A DNA stretch of 13,561 bases from Pleurocapsa sp. MO_226.B13 (GCA_030064795.1 JASJEI010000180.1:1-13561); one strand, 5' to 3'; positions 1 through 7,129 are shown, counted from the first letter of the stretch. Program-made: numbers and translations. The notes: generated by a model not told the origin, from the sequence alone.

Positions 1-260
1 GGAATATCTAGTCCTGTTTTCGCTTCTAGTTCTGGAATTAGAGTGGTATAGCGTTTGAGGCTAGTTTCTCGCAACCGCCAAGCACGCCCCTTTTTCTTGT
101 GGCTAATCGCTCCCATCAATACTCCCAAAGCTGCCCCTGTAGAACCAGAAGCGGGAGTATTCTTTTCAACTACCGTAATCTCTAATCCAGGGATGAGACT
201 GAGTTCGTAAGCGATCGCTGCTCCTACTACACCACAACCAATAATTACAATTTTGCTCAT
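1..260 (-). CDS. FAD-dependent oxidoreductase, DAO family (5' part, runs off window)
   Basis: The reading frame starts at the ATG complementary to 258-260 and stays open to the window edge, giving 86 residues of the N-terminus. It begins MSKIVIIGCGVVGAAIAYEL, a Rossmann dinucleotide-binding fold with the G-x-G-x-x-G pattern (GCGVVG), followed about 15 residues later by VVEK, where the acidic residue would bind the ribose of the adenosine part of FAD. The following SGSTGAALGVL stretch resembles the FAD-contacting loop of the D-amino-acid oxidase/glycine oxidase (DAO, ThiO-like) family. Members are soluble flavoenzymes oxidising amines or amino acids. The substrate cannot be told from this part. 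It lies 80 nt downstream of the AraC-type regulator on the same strand, so co-transcription or regulation by it is possible but unproven. Family call firm, enzyme identity open. Confidence 0.85.
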   Translation of the reverse strand, partial: MSKIVIIGCGVVGAAIAYELSLIPGLEITVVEKNTPASGSTGAALGVLMGAISHKKKGRAWRLRETSLKRYTTLIPELEAKTGLDI

Positions 261-340
261 ATTACATGTTCTCTAGTCATCTCCAATAACTTATTAGAAT
301 TTAGCTTTTTCAAAGGCTAGAGAAGTCATTTTTTTTGATT

Positions 341-1216
341 TCAGTTTTGACGATAAGCTTTCGGAGTCATTCCTGTAAGTTGACGAAAATATTTTCCTAA
401 ATGACTCTGATTACTAAAACCACAGTCTAAAGCTATATCGGCGATCGATCTATCTGCTTTTTTGAGTAACCTTTTAGCTAGTTCGATTCTTTGCTGCATG
501 ACATACTGATGGGGAGATATTCCTGTCGATTGTTTGAATAGTCTACTGAAATGAAACTGACTAATTCCCAAATATTCCGCTAAGTCTTTAGTCTTAATAG
601 ATTGATTCAGATGCTCGTTGATATATTCTATTACTTTTAGTAAAGCGCGATCGCTCAATCTCCCTTCATAAATTACTACTTGAGGTTTATTGCCAGAATA
701 ATTTCTGAGTAGATTAACCACCAAAGCATTAGCTAAAGACTCAATATAAAGCTGTCCGACTCCATTATTACCTTCATACAATTCTGCTCGTAACATCATT
801 GCTAGTTGTTCTATCTGAGGATGGCGATCGCGAAATTCCGTAATTAATTCTAGGCGATCGAGAGCGGTATTAATTGTTTCTATCGCTACTTGTTGGAGAA
901 ACTGAGACGGAATCCTTAATTGTAAATAATGGTCGTATCCATAAACTTTATATGACCACGGAAGTTCTGCTGGAGCAATAGAAATATCTCCTTTTGTATA
1001 TACTCCCGTATAAGAGCGATTGCCGATAGCCTGCCAAATACGATAGGGTTTTGTCGCCAAACATAGCGCAACAGTATGCTCTGGTTCTGGAGCGCATTTA
1101 CCACTTCCTGGGGGTTGCTTAAATTCCTCAACAATAATCGATTCCCAACCTAAATCTTGACTGGAAACAATAGGTGAAAAGTCTCGATCTGATGTGTTTT
1201 GTGGCAAATTTACCAT
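341..1216 (-). CDS. AraC-family transcriptional regulator
   Basis: This is a 291-residue cytoplasmic DNA-binding regulator. The last 100 residues hold the AraC/XylS double helix-turn-helix: LAEYLGISQFHFSRLFKQST is the first recognition region, and the second contains ADIALDCGFSNQSHLGKYFR followed by the typical GMTPKAYR end. The N-terminal 180 residues (with YTGVYTKGDISIAP and ELPWSYKV) look like the cupin-like effector-binding half of cyanobacterial AraC proteins, but the ligand is unknown. The start at 1216 is supported by an AAGGT ribosome-binding-like stretch about 10 nt upstream on the minus strand. Length is normal for the family and no defect is seen. The next gene downstream on the same strand is the DAO-family oxidoreductase, a plausible but untested target. 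Confidence 0.93.
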   Translation of the reverse strand: MVNLPQNTSDRDFSPIVSSQDLGWESIIVEEFKQPPGSGKCAPEPEHTVALCLATKPYRIWQAIGNRSYTGVYTKGDISIAPAELPWSYKVYGYDHYLQLRIPSQFLQQVAIETINTALDRLELITEFRDRHPQIEQLAMMLRAELYEGNNGVGQLYIESLANALVVNLLRNYSGNKPQVVIYEGRLSDRALLKVIEYINEHLNQSIKTKDLAEYLGISQFHFSRLFKQSTGISPHQYVMQQRIELAKRLLKKADRSIADIALDCGFSNQSHLGKYFRQLTGMTPKAYRQN

Positions 1217-1355
1217 AGACGATTTACCTTTTTTTTAGAACTCGCAGCAAGATGTTGATATATCCGCAAATTTTAGATATTTCTTCAGGTTTGAGTTATC
1301 TATTCTGTAATTGTAACGATTGAACTCACAAAACTTAATAAGTACAAAGGTTTCT

Positions 1356-1602
1356 TCCCATCCTAATGAGCCTCATTGGTACTTGGCAATGTTTGGTGTA
1401 GAGCCAATTCAACAAAAAAAGGGGATATGGTTCGGCATTAATGAAGCATAAACTGGCTATGTGCGATCGAGATCGCAAAATTGCCTATCTCGAATCTTCT
1501 AGTCAGAACAGTCTTCGATTTTATGAAAAGCACGGGTTTCAGGTAATCGGCAAAGTTCAAGTGGGAGAATCACCTACTATCTTTCCTATGTTGCGTTATT
1601 AA
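1356..1602 (+). pseudogene. GNAT acetyltransferase, C-terminal remnant, 5'-truncated and frameshifted
   Basis: Two plus-strand frames together encode the C-terminal half of a GNAT-fold N-acetyltransferase. The first frame reads HPNEPHWYLAMFGVEPIQQK around 1359-1418. The second reads GYGSALMKHKLAMCDRD, then IAYLESSSQNSLRFYEKHGF, ending LRY at a TAA (1600-1602). GVEP..QQKKG-YGSAL matches motif A (the acetyl-CoA pyrophosphate loop, Q/R-x-x-G-x-G/A), and NSLRFYEKHGF is motif B. The frames join inside the A7G4 run at 1414-1424, where one extra base explains the shift. About 110 N-terminal residues of the usual 190-200 are missing upstream, and 1217-1350 encodes nothing similar. It ends 3 nt before the convergent symporter stop. 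Almost certainly inactive. Confidence 0.8.
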
Positions 1603-1605
1603 CTT

Positions 1606-3402
1606 CTACTCTAATTTATCTAAATATCTAAACCAAGTAAAATATAAAACGATCGAAAGCAGAATAAATATTACTGTAAGAGTGCCGAAACTATCCCAAC
1701 GTTTCATCATAAAGGTAATTCCCATCATGAATAAAACCAATTGCCAGGGAATGGCGATAAATGTAGAAAACAAATCCCGACGATTTTCGTTTTGAATTGA
1801 CTCTCGAACATCATCGGAAAGTTTTTCGCGCACAATTCCCCAAAAACCAAAGGGTCTGGTAACTTTATAGAAGTTGTCTAGTACTTTTAAATCGGTTGGT
1901 TCGGTTAAAAATGTGCCAATGATGCAGCCAATAAATGAGGAAATACTGGGGATGAGAAACAAAGCATATTCTCCAAATTGGGGTCGATTTAAACTCGATA
2001 TTATAAATACTTTGCTTAGTATGGCTGCTAAGATTCCCGCGACAGTACCAACAGCAAATCCATAGCCATTAAAACGCCACCAATACCATCTCAATACTAA
2101 TGGAATTGATAATCCTACGCCCAATCCCAAGGTAAGCCATCCCCAAATTTCGTTAATATTTTTTATCTGGTAACTCAATAGCACTCCTACTACTACAATG
2201 GCAACGGATGCTAAACGACTCTGCATTAGTAGTTGTTGAGGAGAAGCTTGAGGATTGAAATATGCTTGATAGATATCTTTTACCCAGTAAGCAGCACTAG
2301 AGTTGATAATAGAGTCGAAAGTAGACATCGCTGCGGAAATAAAACAAGCTATTAACAATCCTTTAATTCCTATCGGTACATATTCGGCAATTACCGTGGG
2401 TAAAATCAATTCTGGATCGGATATGACACCTTGAGTTATACCATAATGGATACCCAACAAAGCAAAAGCGGTTACTAAGGGCCAGCGAAATGAAAGTAAA
2501 ATAATCCACAATAGGGAAAGTAAGCCTGCTTCTCGATCGCTTTTAGCTGCAAAGTAACGTTGAACCAAATAGCCTCTACCGCCACCAAACCCTTCCAGCA
2601 AAACTTTTAGAAGGTAAAAGAAAATTATGCCACCGAATAAGTTAAAGACGGCATAGTCTCCTGGTAAGTCTAGAGTTAAAGATGGCAATATATTACTCCA
2701 GTCGGCAAAGTTCCACTGCTGTAGTTCAAAACCTTCGCCAACAGGAATAGAAACTGAAAATGTTTCGGGGATAGTTGCGATCGAGAACGCCAAAATACAA
2801 ACATAGATTATAGCTACGAAAATCAAAATGCCTTGAAAAACATCAGTCCAAACAACACCGTAAAAACCACTTACTGTGGTGTATATTAAAGCAAAAACAA
2901 TTAGTGCGATCGCAGCAAGTCGATCGTCAATACCGAGAAATTGTCCTAAAAACTTACCCCCTGCAATAGCAAAATAACTTATCTCCCCGACAGCAAGTAG
3001 CAAAGTGGCAACAGTACTGACGATCCGCGCTATTTTTCCTTCTCTTTCTTCGCCGAAACGCAATACACACCACTCCGCTAACGTCATTACCTGAGCGCGT
3101 CGGTTCCATTTACCCATAAAAATCATCATAATCGCCATGATTAGAACCACTCCACCACGAATTTCGATAAAAAATCCTTTTGCACCCACGGCATAAATCA
3201 AAGCGACGATCAGCATCGTACCCGCCAAATCGGTATTCGATGCCATTCCCGAAGCACCCAAAACCCACCAAGGTAGATTGCGATTTCCCAGAAAATAAGA
3301 ATCGATCCCCTCTCTAGCTTTACGTTCGAGAAAAATTCCTAAAATTACTGTAGCAATCAGGTAAATAATAATAATTAGATAATCAATAGTAGCAAGCTGC
3401 AT
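1606..3402 (-). CDS. Sodium:solute symporter (SSS family)
   Basis: This 598-residue inner-membrane protein has about 13 hydrophobic helices and belongs to the sodium:solute symporter (SSF/SLC5) family, which uses the sodium gradient to import sugars, amino acids, organic acids or similar solutes. Family marks include YFLGNRNLPWWVLGASGMAS near the first helices, SGFYGVVWTDVFQGILIF in the middle, and SAAMSTFDSIINSSAAYWVK followed by DIY, the helix-8 segment carrying the conserved Ser/Thr of the Na2 site. The long C-terminal tail with extra helices is seen in the larger family members. The substrate cannot be predicted from the sequence. The start at 3402 (MQLATIDYLIIIIYLIATVI) puts the first helix at the very N-terminus as expected. 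The gene looks intact and probably forms its own transcription unit. Confidence 0.92.
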   Translation of the reverse strand: MQLATIDYLIIIIYLIATVILGIFLERKAREGIDSYFLGNRNLPWWVLGASGMASNTDLAGTMLIVALIYAVGAKGFFIEIRGGVVLIMAIMMIFMGKWNRRAQVMTLAEWCVLRFGEEREGKIARIVSTVATLLLAVGEISYFAIAGGKFLGQFLGIDDRLAAIALIVFALIYTTVSGFYGVVWTDVFQGILIFVAIIYVCILAFSIATIPETFSVSIPVGEGFELQQWNFADWSNILPSLTLDLPGDYAVFNLFGGIIFFYLLKVLLEGFGGGRGYLVQRYFAAKSDREAGLLSLLWIILLSFRWPLVTAFALLGIHYGITQGVISDPELILPTVIAEYVPIGIKGLLIACFISAAMSTFDSIINSSAAYWVKDIYQAYFNPQASPQQLLMQSRLASVAIVVVGVLLSYQIKNINEIWGWLTLGLGVGLSIPLVLRWYWWRFNGYGFAVGTVAGILAAILSKVFIISSLNRPQFGEYALFLIPSISSFIGCIIGTFLTEPTDLKVLDNFYKVTRPFGFWGIVREKLSDDVRESIQNENRRDLFSTFIAIPWQLVLFMMGITFMMKRWDSFGTLTVIFILLSIVLYFTWFRYLDKLE

Positions 3403-3469
3403 ATATTTTTAAACTCATTGAAGATCGGTCTGTTACCAAAATTCTTCTCTGTTAGTTGGTTACTTCTTA

Positions 3470-3553
3470 GTAAAAAATAAAAATCAGATAATTTTCTCGC
3501 TCGATGGGTTGTCTTAATCTCGAAAACTAACTTTTTCTGTGCGATCGCTTCTG
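3470..3553. repeat. Dispersed ~85-bp repeat, copy A
   Basis: This stretch is about 85% identical by eye to 7130-7214 in the same orientation. Shared blocks are GATAATTTTCTCGCTCGATG and AACTAACTTTTTCTGTGCGA, followed by TCGCTTC. The two copies differ by a 1-nt indel and substitutions in a central 15-nt part. On the minus strand both copies can be read as ...EAIAQKKLV..., so they may be remnants of a coding sequence, though the indel shifts the frame in this copy. It lies between the symporter start and the PF09720 antitoxin. The rest of the 3403-3649 gap shows no gene. Confidence 0.7.
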
Positions 3554-3649
3554 CTAATACAGTAAAGCGTATTATTTTTGAATTATTTATTCATACAAGC
3601 CAAAAAATGATTTAAAATTATCAATGATAGTCAATTTCAGTAAATAAAT

Positions 3650-3877
3650 ATGCATCCCCTACTAAAGGTCGATATCGCACAATTAAGTATATCCGAGCGA
3701 ATACAACTAGCTGAGGATTTATGGGATAGTATTGTGGCTGAAAGTAATACAGATAAATTTCCTTTAAGCGAAGGTCAAAAACAAGAATTAGATAGACGTT
3801 TAGAAATACATCATCAAAACCCTAGTCAAGGTTCAACCTGGGAAGAGGTTAAGCAAAAACTGGGTTTTGATAAATGA
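3650..3877 (+). CDS. Addiction-module antitoxin, PF09720 (TIGR02574) type
   Basis: This 75-residue acidic protein fits the small putative addiction module component family: LSISERIQLAEDLWDSIVAE at the N-terminus (the family's conserved ER-x-x-L-x-E-x-L-W-D-S core), followed by LSEGQKQELDRRLEIHHQNP and the G-x-x-W-E-E-V ending (GSTWEEVKQKLGFDK). These proteins are antitoxins of RelE/ParE-type toxins and are normally followed by the toxin in an overlapping reading frame. Exactly that arrangement is seen: the stop overlaps the next ATG (ATGA at 3874-3877). The toxin frame, however, is broken after a few codons, so the antitoxin is orphaned here. Length is normal (70-80 residues) and the gene appears intact. 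Confidence 0.85.
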   Translation: MHPLLKVDIAQLSISERIQLAEDLWDSIVAESNTDKFPLSEGQKQELDRRLEIHHQNPSQGSTWEEVKQKLGFDK

Positions 3878-3975
3878 TTTATCAGTTAATTGTTCGCCTC
3901 TACAATCAGAAAAAATATACAGATGAAAGGAGAATTTCAAATTATAAGATAACGAGTAGGTTATATAATAATTAA
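3874..3975 (+). pseudogene. RelE/ParE-type toxin remnant (first ~8 codons only)
   Basis: The ATG at 3874-3876 overlaps the antitoxin stop codon as ATGA, the usual coupling in these operons. The frame starts MIYQLIVR, matching how RelE/ParE toxins paired with PF09720 antitoxins commonly begin (MIYQLIVRPEAE-like, from memory). It then runs into unrelated AT-rich codons and stops at 3973-3975 after 33 residues. None of the toxin's catalytic C-terminal strand is present, so it cannot be active. The breakpoint lies close to residue 8 (about 3898). What replaced the rest is AT-rich DNA of unknown origin, reaching to the IS target duplication at 3991. Confidence 0.6.
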
Positions 3976-3999
3976 AAACCAAAAGCAGGTGTAATTATT

Positions 4000-5181
4000 C
4001 TCTGTACAGGACAAAAAATAGATTGTGGATTTGCAAAGTGTTGTAGAAAAAGGGTTTGATGAAAAGTAACCACACTTATTTGGTCAAACCCTATGAATCA
4101 GATTAACTTACTTCGTCAAACACTAAAACCTCTATTGGGGTGGCATGGTGCGCGTTTAAGTTTTCTAGCTTTATTTATCATTGCTTTGCTTCGAGTAAAA
4201 ACCATTAATCTTGTGGAATTAGCTACTGGTATAAGATGTCATGCTAAAAGTGAATCAAGCTATAAAAGGTTACAGAGGTTTTTTCGCCCCGATCGACGTG
4301 GAGCAAGATGCGATCGCTCTTCATCGTAGTCGCTTTGATCGATATTCCACAACCTTGGATTCTAAGTACAGATCGTACTGAATGGTCATGATTGTACAAC
4401 TCGTTTCAAGATCCTGATGTTAGGAGTGGTTCATGATGGAGTTGCTTATCCTCTGCTCTGGGAAATGCTAGATAAAAAAGGCAATTCAGACAGTGATGAA
4501 CGGATGGATTTACTCGCTCGCTTTCAAAAAATATTTCCAGAGGCTCAAATAGCTTAGATCTGTGGCGAGCGCGAATTTGTCGGTCAAGAATGGCTGACTT
4601 ATCTTTTGATTGAGCCGCTAATTCGGTTTCGGCTTAGAATACGTCGAGCGCGACCAAATTAGTGATGGCAAACAAAAACTCAAAGCTGCGGTGGTTTTTG
4701 CTCACCTAAAACCAGGTGAAACTCAAGTTTTATCTGGTCGTCGATGGGTTTGGGGTCGTTCGGTTTATGTCGCTCTCTTACGTTTAGACGATGGTGAGTT
4801 GTTGATTGTGATTGCTTCTGACTCTCCTAAAACCATGATTGCCGACTAGGTCAAGAGATGGGGAATTGAAACTTTGTTTGGTCTATTTAAAACCAGAGGA
4901 TTCTGTCTCGAATCTACTCATTTTAAAGATGGGAAGCGATTATCCAAATTAATTGCTTTGATGGCATTGGCTTTATGTTGGGCGCTCAAAACAGGGGAAT
5001 GGTTACATCAACATCAACCAATCAAAATCAAAAAGCATGGTCGCAAAGCTACAAAGGCGCATAGTTCGCCGCATGTAGTATCTTTCGTTATGGTCTTGAT
5101 TATTTACGTTCCATTGTCATCGATTTAGATTTGAAACAGGATGAATTTCTACACTCTTTACAATTTTTGTCCTGTACTTAG
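4000..5181 (+). mobile_element. Degenerate IS4-type insertion sequence, 1182 bp, with 9-bp target duplication
   Basis: Inverted ends are visible: GTACAGGACAAAAA at 4004-4017 is the exact reverse complement of 5164-5177, and the ends extend outward imperfectly as CTCT/CTAA to 4000 and 5181. Identical 9-bp direct repeats GTAATTATT flank the element at 3991-3999 and 5182-5190, as expected for a target duplication of an IS4-type transposase. The interior carries one transposase gene, now dead. Excising the element with one repeat copy joins the upstream AGGT directly to GTAATTATT and the ATG of the next gene at 5191, so it landed between a ribosome-binding site and a start codon. Confidence 0.88.
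4093..5181 (+). pseudogene. IS4-family transposase, frameshifted and with nonsense codons
   Basis: Fragments in three frames reconstruct an IS4-family DDE transposase of about 360 residues. It starts MNQINLLRQTLKPLLGWHGA at 4093 and passes through ILSTDRTEW (first catalytic Asp), then VVHDGVAYPLLWEMLDKKGN, ICGEREFVGQEW (where the second Asp would be, here Glu), and VKRWGIETLFGLFKTRGF (the R-x3-E-x6-K signature with the catalytic Glu). It ends LQFLSCT with TAG at 5179-5181. Damage includes shifts near 4285-4325, 4390-4415 and 4650, a TAG after ..AQIA (about 4555), and a TAG at 4847-4849 replacing the Tyr of the Y(2)R(3)E(6)K signature. It is certainly inactive and is enclosed by the inverted repeats of its own element. 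Confidence 0.85.
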
Positions 5182-5190
5182 GTAATTATT

Positions 5191-5463
5191 ATGCAGGCTA
5201 TTTTTTGGACTGTAGAAGAAGTTGCCCAAAGAGCCAAACAATTCTACGAAAATGGGATTCGCCAACAAGTTGAGTATGGTGATAATCTGGGCAAGATGAT
5301 TGTGATTGATGCAGAAACTGGCGAATACGGAATTGATAAAACTGGTGTAGAAACAGCCTTAAAATTAAAGCAGAAGAACCCAAACGCTAGATTATTTACT
5401 ATTCGGATTGGTTATGATGTTGCAGTTGGCTTTGGTGGTGCAATTGAGCGTACTATCGAATGA
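5191..5463 (+). CDS. Conserved small protein of unknown function, partner of clan AA protease
   Basis: This is a 90-residue soluble protein with no signal peptide or membrane segment. It has a charged helical N-terminus (WTVEEVAQRAKQFYENGIRQ), a central GKMIVIDAETGEYGID stretch and a C-terminal NARLFTIRIGYDVAVGFGG. I recognise the pattern from cyanobacterial genomes as a short protein encoded directly upstream of a clan AA aspartic protease, but I know of no assigned function. The two genes overlap here by 4 nt (ATGA at 5460-5463), indicating translational coupling. The gene looks intact. Its upstream region was replaced by the IS element, whose end plus target copy still supplies TTAGG about 8 nt before the ATG. 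An antitoxin-like or regulatory role towards the protease is only a guess from gene order. Confidence 0.75.
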   Translation: MQAIFWTVEEVAQRAKQFYENGIRQQVEYGDNLGKMIVIDAETGEYGIDKTGVETALKLKQKNPNARLFTIRIGYDVAVGFGGAIERTIE

Positions 5464-6277
5464 TTTCTGGAAGACTGATTGACGGTAAGGCAACAATTCC
5501 AGTAATTTTTCGTTTACCCGCACAACCAGATTTCTCTCTGAATTTTATCTTTTTGTGAGAGAAGACCCTCAATAAAATTTAGGGATGAATCGAACTTAAC
5601 AATTTAGACATACAAATTTAAGGAAAACTACATAGTTCAAGTGTTTGAACTGTTGTACTATTAAATAGAGGAAAGGTAATCAACCTCTTTAAAAACCTAA
5701 GATATCCAACCGATATCGCGCACATTGACAATTCAAGATATGGGGTTCAATCCAGAAGTCCTGGTCTTTCCGTGGAAAGGTAAAATCTTGTAGGAAACCA
5801 GGTGAGTAGCAATTAACTGTCTAACTAGCAGAACTCTACAAAACTACCGTCGGGCGGACGGAAAGTAACGCTTGAGGAGTACGGAGCGTACCGTAGACAT
5901 GAGCGCGTAAGACCAGTAGTAGGGGCAACCCGAACGGGCAATGTTCAGCCCAAGAATCCCTCACTTTTAGTGACGGGAGCGTCAACATTGATACTGGATT
6001 CAACGACCATCTTACCCTACCATCACAAGCAATCAGTGCGATGAATCTTCCTTTGTATTCTATTACACCTGCAAGATTAGCTGATGGCAGCGAAGCTTTA
6101 TTATCTATACATTTAGCAACAATTATTTGGGACAATGTGGAAAAAATAGTCCCAATTCTGGCTTCTGGTTATAAGCCTTTGCTGGGAACTGCTCTGATGG
6201 AAGGATATCATCTAGAGATAGATTTTGAAAAAAATGGCTTAGTTTCCTTAGAAAAACTCTCACCTTCAATTTCATAG
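5460..6277 (+). pseudogene. Clan AA (retropepsin-like) aspartic protease, split by a 437-bp insertion
   Basis: The 5' part (5460-5549) encodes MISGRLIDGKATIPVIFRLP, then AQPDFSLNFI. The 3' part (5987-6277) encodes IDTGFNDHLTLPSQAISAMN, then LPLYSITPARLADG, and later GTALMEGYHLEIDF. IDTGF holds the catalytic Asp of a single-domain, dimeric retropepsin-type protease. HLTLP after it and LLGTALMEG near the end are standard for the small bacterial family. Joining 5549 to 5987 keeps the frame and gives an ordinary 126-residue protein, so the insertion lies one residue before the catalytic IDTG. As it stands the 5' frame ends after FIFL at 5556-5558. The ATG at 6041 could only start a piece without the active-site Asp. 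Confidence 0.88.
5550..5986. mobile_element. 437-bp nonautonomous element with IS200/IS605 (tnpB-type) right end
   Basis: The boundaries are set by the protease frame it interrupts (ambiguous by about 1 nt because both junctions show a C). Near the left end is an imperfect hairpin (5566-5584, CCCT...AGGG with an AAT/ATT inner stem). The right end reads AAGAATCCC, a stem-loop, then GGGAGCGTCAA at 5951-5985, a form I associate with right ends of cyanobacterial IS1341/IS891-type tnpB elements, where it is also the 3' part of the omega/reRNA scaffold. No tnpA or tnpB is present. The interior has further GC-rich palindromes (for example around TACGGAGCGTACCGTA at 5880-5895). There is no target duplication, as expected for this single-strand transposition family. 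The left flank ends in TTTTATC. Confidence 0.7.
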
Positions 6278-6285
6278 ATTCTTGA

Positions 6286-6394
6286 CGTTGCTGAATCGCG
6301 GTATGAATTGTTGGTGTAGAGACGTAAAATTTTACGTCTCTACAAAAGTTTTGGTGATACCACAAAAAAATTTTCATACATTAAATCAGCAACG
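6286..6394. mobile_element. 109-bp MITE-like palindromic element
   Basis: The ends are inverted: CGTTGCTGAAT at 6286-6296 against the reverse complement of 6384-6394 (CGTTGCTGATT), with a second matching block TATGAA in both arms. The centre holds a perfect 28-bp palindrome at 6316-6343 beginning GTAGAGACGT, a repeat commonly scattered in cyanobacterial genomes. It encodes no protein. It sits directly after the protease remnant and directly before an orphan C-terminal coding fragment, and may have separated that fragment from its gene. Confidence 0.7.
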
Positions 6395-6396
6395 CC

Positions 6397-6531
6397 TTTG
6401 AAAAAGACCCTTATGGTTTTGAATATTTCCGATTAACATGCTTAAAACCAGAATCGGAACTGAAAAAATTCCGTGAGGAACAACATAAGTTGATTGGGAT
6501 AGATTTACAATGTAGAAAGACATTGTGGTAA
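6397..6531 (+). pseudogene. C-terminal fragment of an unrecognised protein
   Basis: An open frame with no usable start reads FEKDPYGFEYFRLTCLKPES and continues ELKKFREEQHKLIGID to a TAA at 6529-6531. Its composition looks like real soluble protein rather than random translation, and it begins at the right end of the MITE, where a stop lies just upstream in frame. I do not recognise the family. It ends 14 nt before the ParD-like pseudogene start, so it could be the last part of a gene once preceding that antitoxin. Low certainty. Confidence 0.35.
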
Positions 6532-6545
6532 ATAGTATAGTACCT

Positions 6546-6812
6546 ATGAGTATTTCTTTGACTCCTTAATTAGAGCAATTTATCCAAAGTCAAGTTGCAA
6601 GCGGTAAGTATGCTTCGACTGAAGAAGTAATTATTGCAGGTATTAAACTGCTTGAAGAAAGGGAAAAGATTTATCAAGGTAGGTTTGAGGAATTGAAGCG
6701 GGAAATTGCGATCGCGGTTGCAGCTTCCGAACGTGGGGAAGTTATTGATGGGGAGATAGTTTTTCGTCAACTAGAGCAGAAATTACAACAGTTCTGTAGG
6801 GTGGGCAGATGA
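6546..6812 (+). pseudogene. parD: ParD-family (ribbon-helix-helix) antitoxin with nonsense codon 8
   Basis: The frame reads MSISLTP, then TAA (6567-6569), then LEQFIQSQVASGKYASTEEV and IIAGIKLLEEREKIYQ. Reading through the stop, this is a normal ParD/CopG ribbon-helix-helix antitoxin: a beta strand (ISLTP-x-LEQFI) for DNA binding and the QVASGKY-x-S-x-EEV helix-turn typical of ParD. The TAA stands where family members have Glu (GAA/GAG), so one substitution explains it. The C-terminus runs into a palindromic repeat and ends ..QQFCRVGR at TGA 6810-6812, so its last residues are also altered. No ParE toxin follows. Inactive, unless translation restarts downstream, for which no good start is visible. 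Confidence 0.75.
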
Positions 6813-6864
6813 TAACAAGTAAGTCAACAAATTTTCGCTCACCCGATAAAACTGCCCACCTTAC
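6796..6864. repeat. 69-bp inverted-repeat element (GTAGGGTGGGCAG ends)
   Basis: GTAGGGTGGGCAG at 6796-6808 pairs with CTGCCCACCTTAC at 6852-6864 (one mismatch in 13), with about 43 nt between. This type of short palindromic repeat is common between cyanobacterial genes. It overlaps the end of the ParD frame and probably supplied its present stop codon. Confidence 0.65.
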
Positions 6865-7129
6865 TTAAAGCTTTAAGCTAATTGGATGAAATGAGCGATC
6901 GCTCTTTAGCCAGCAACAGATTCAGTTCTGTTAAATCTGGTTTCATGGTTATCGCGATCGCCTTTCAATGAAGATTAGGATTTTTATTTTAAGGTGTTAG
7001 ATGGCGGTAATCAAAAAAAAATTTTTTGATTCTTGTTATTCTTCATGATATTATTTGCATAATGGAAAAGTGTGCTGAAAACGAACCCATTACTATTTAT
7101 ATCAATTCTTAAAAGTAACAAGAGACTTG

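Noticed and set aside
1874..2065. 63-residue plus-strand frame inside the symporter gene
   Set aside because: Antisense to a well-supported membrane transporter.
5550..5986. Group II intron in the protease gene
   Set aside because: No GUGYG start, no domain V-like 34-nt hairpin and no CCUAC-type end; the right end fits a tnpB-type transposon better.
5836..6135. 99-residue minus-strand open frame across the insertion and protease
   Set aside because: It crosses the junction of the inserted element and the protease gene and is antisense to the clear protease frame; composition is not protein-like.
6570..6770. Minus-strand 66-residue frame opposite parD
   Set aside because: Antisense to a recognisable ribbon-helix-helix sequence; no family resemblance.
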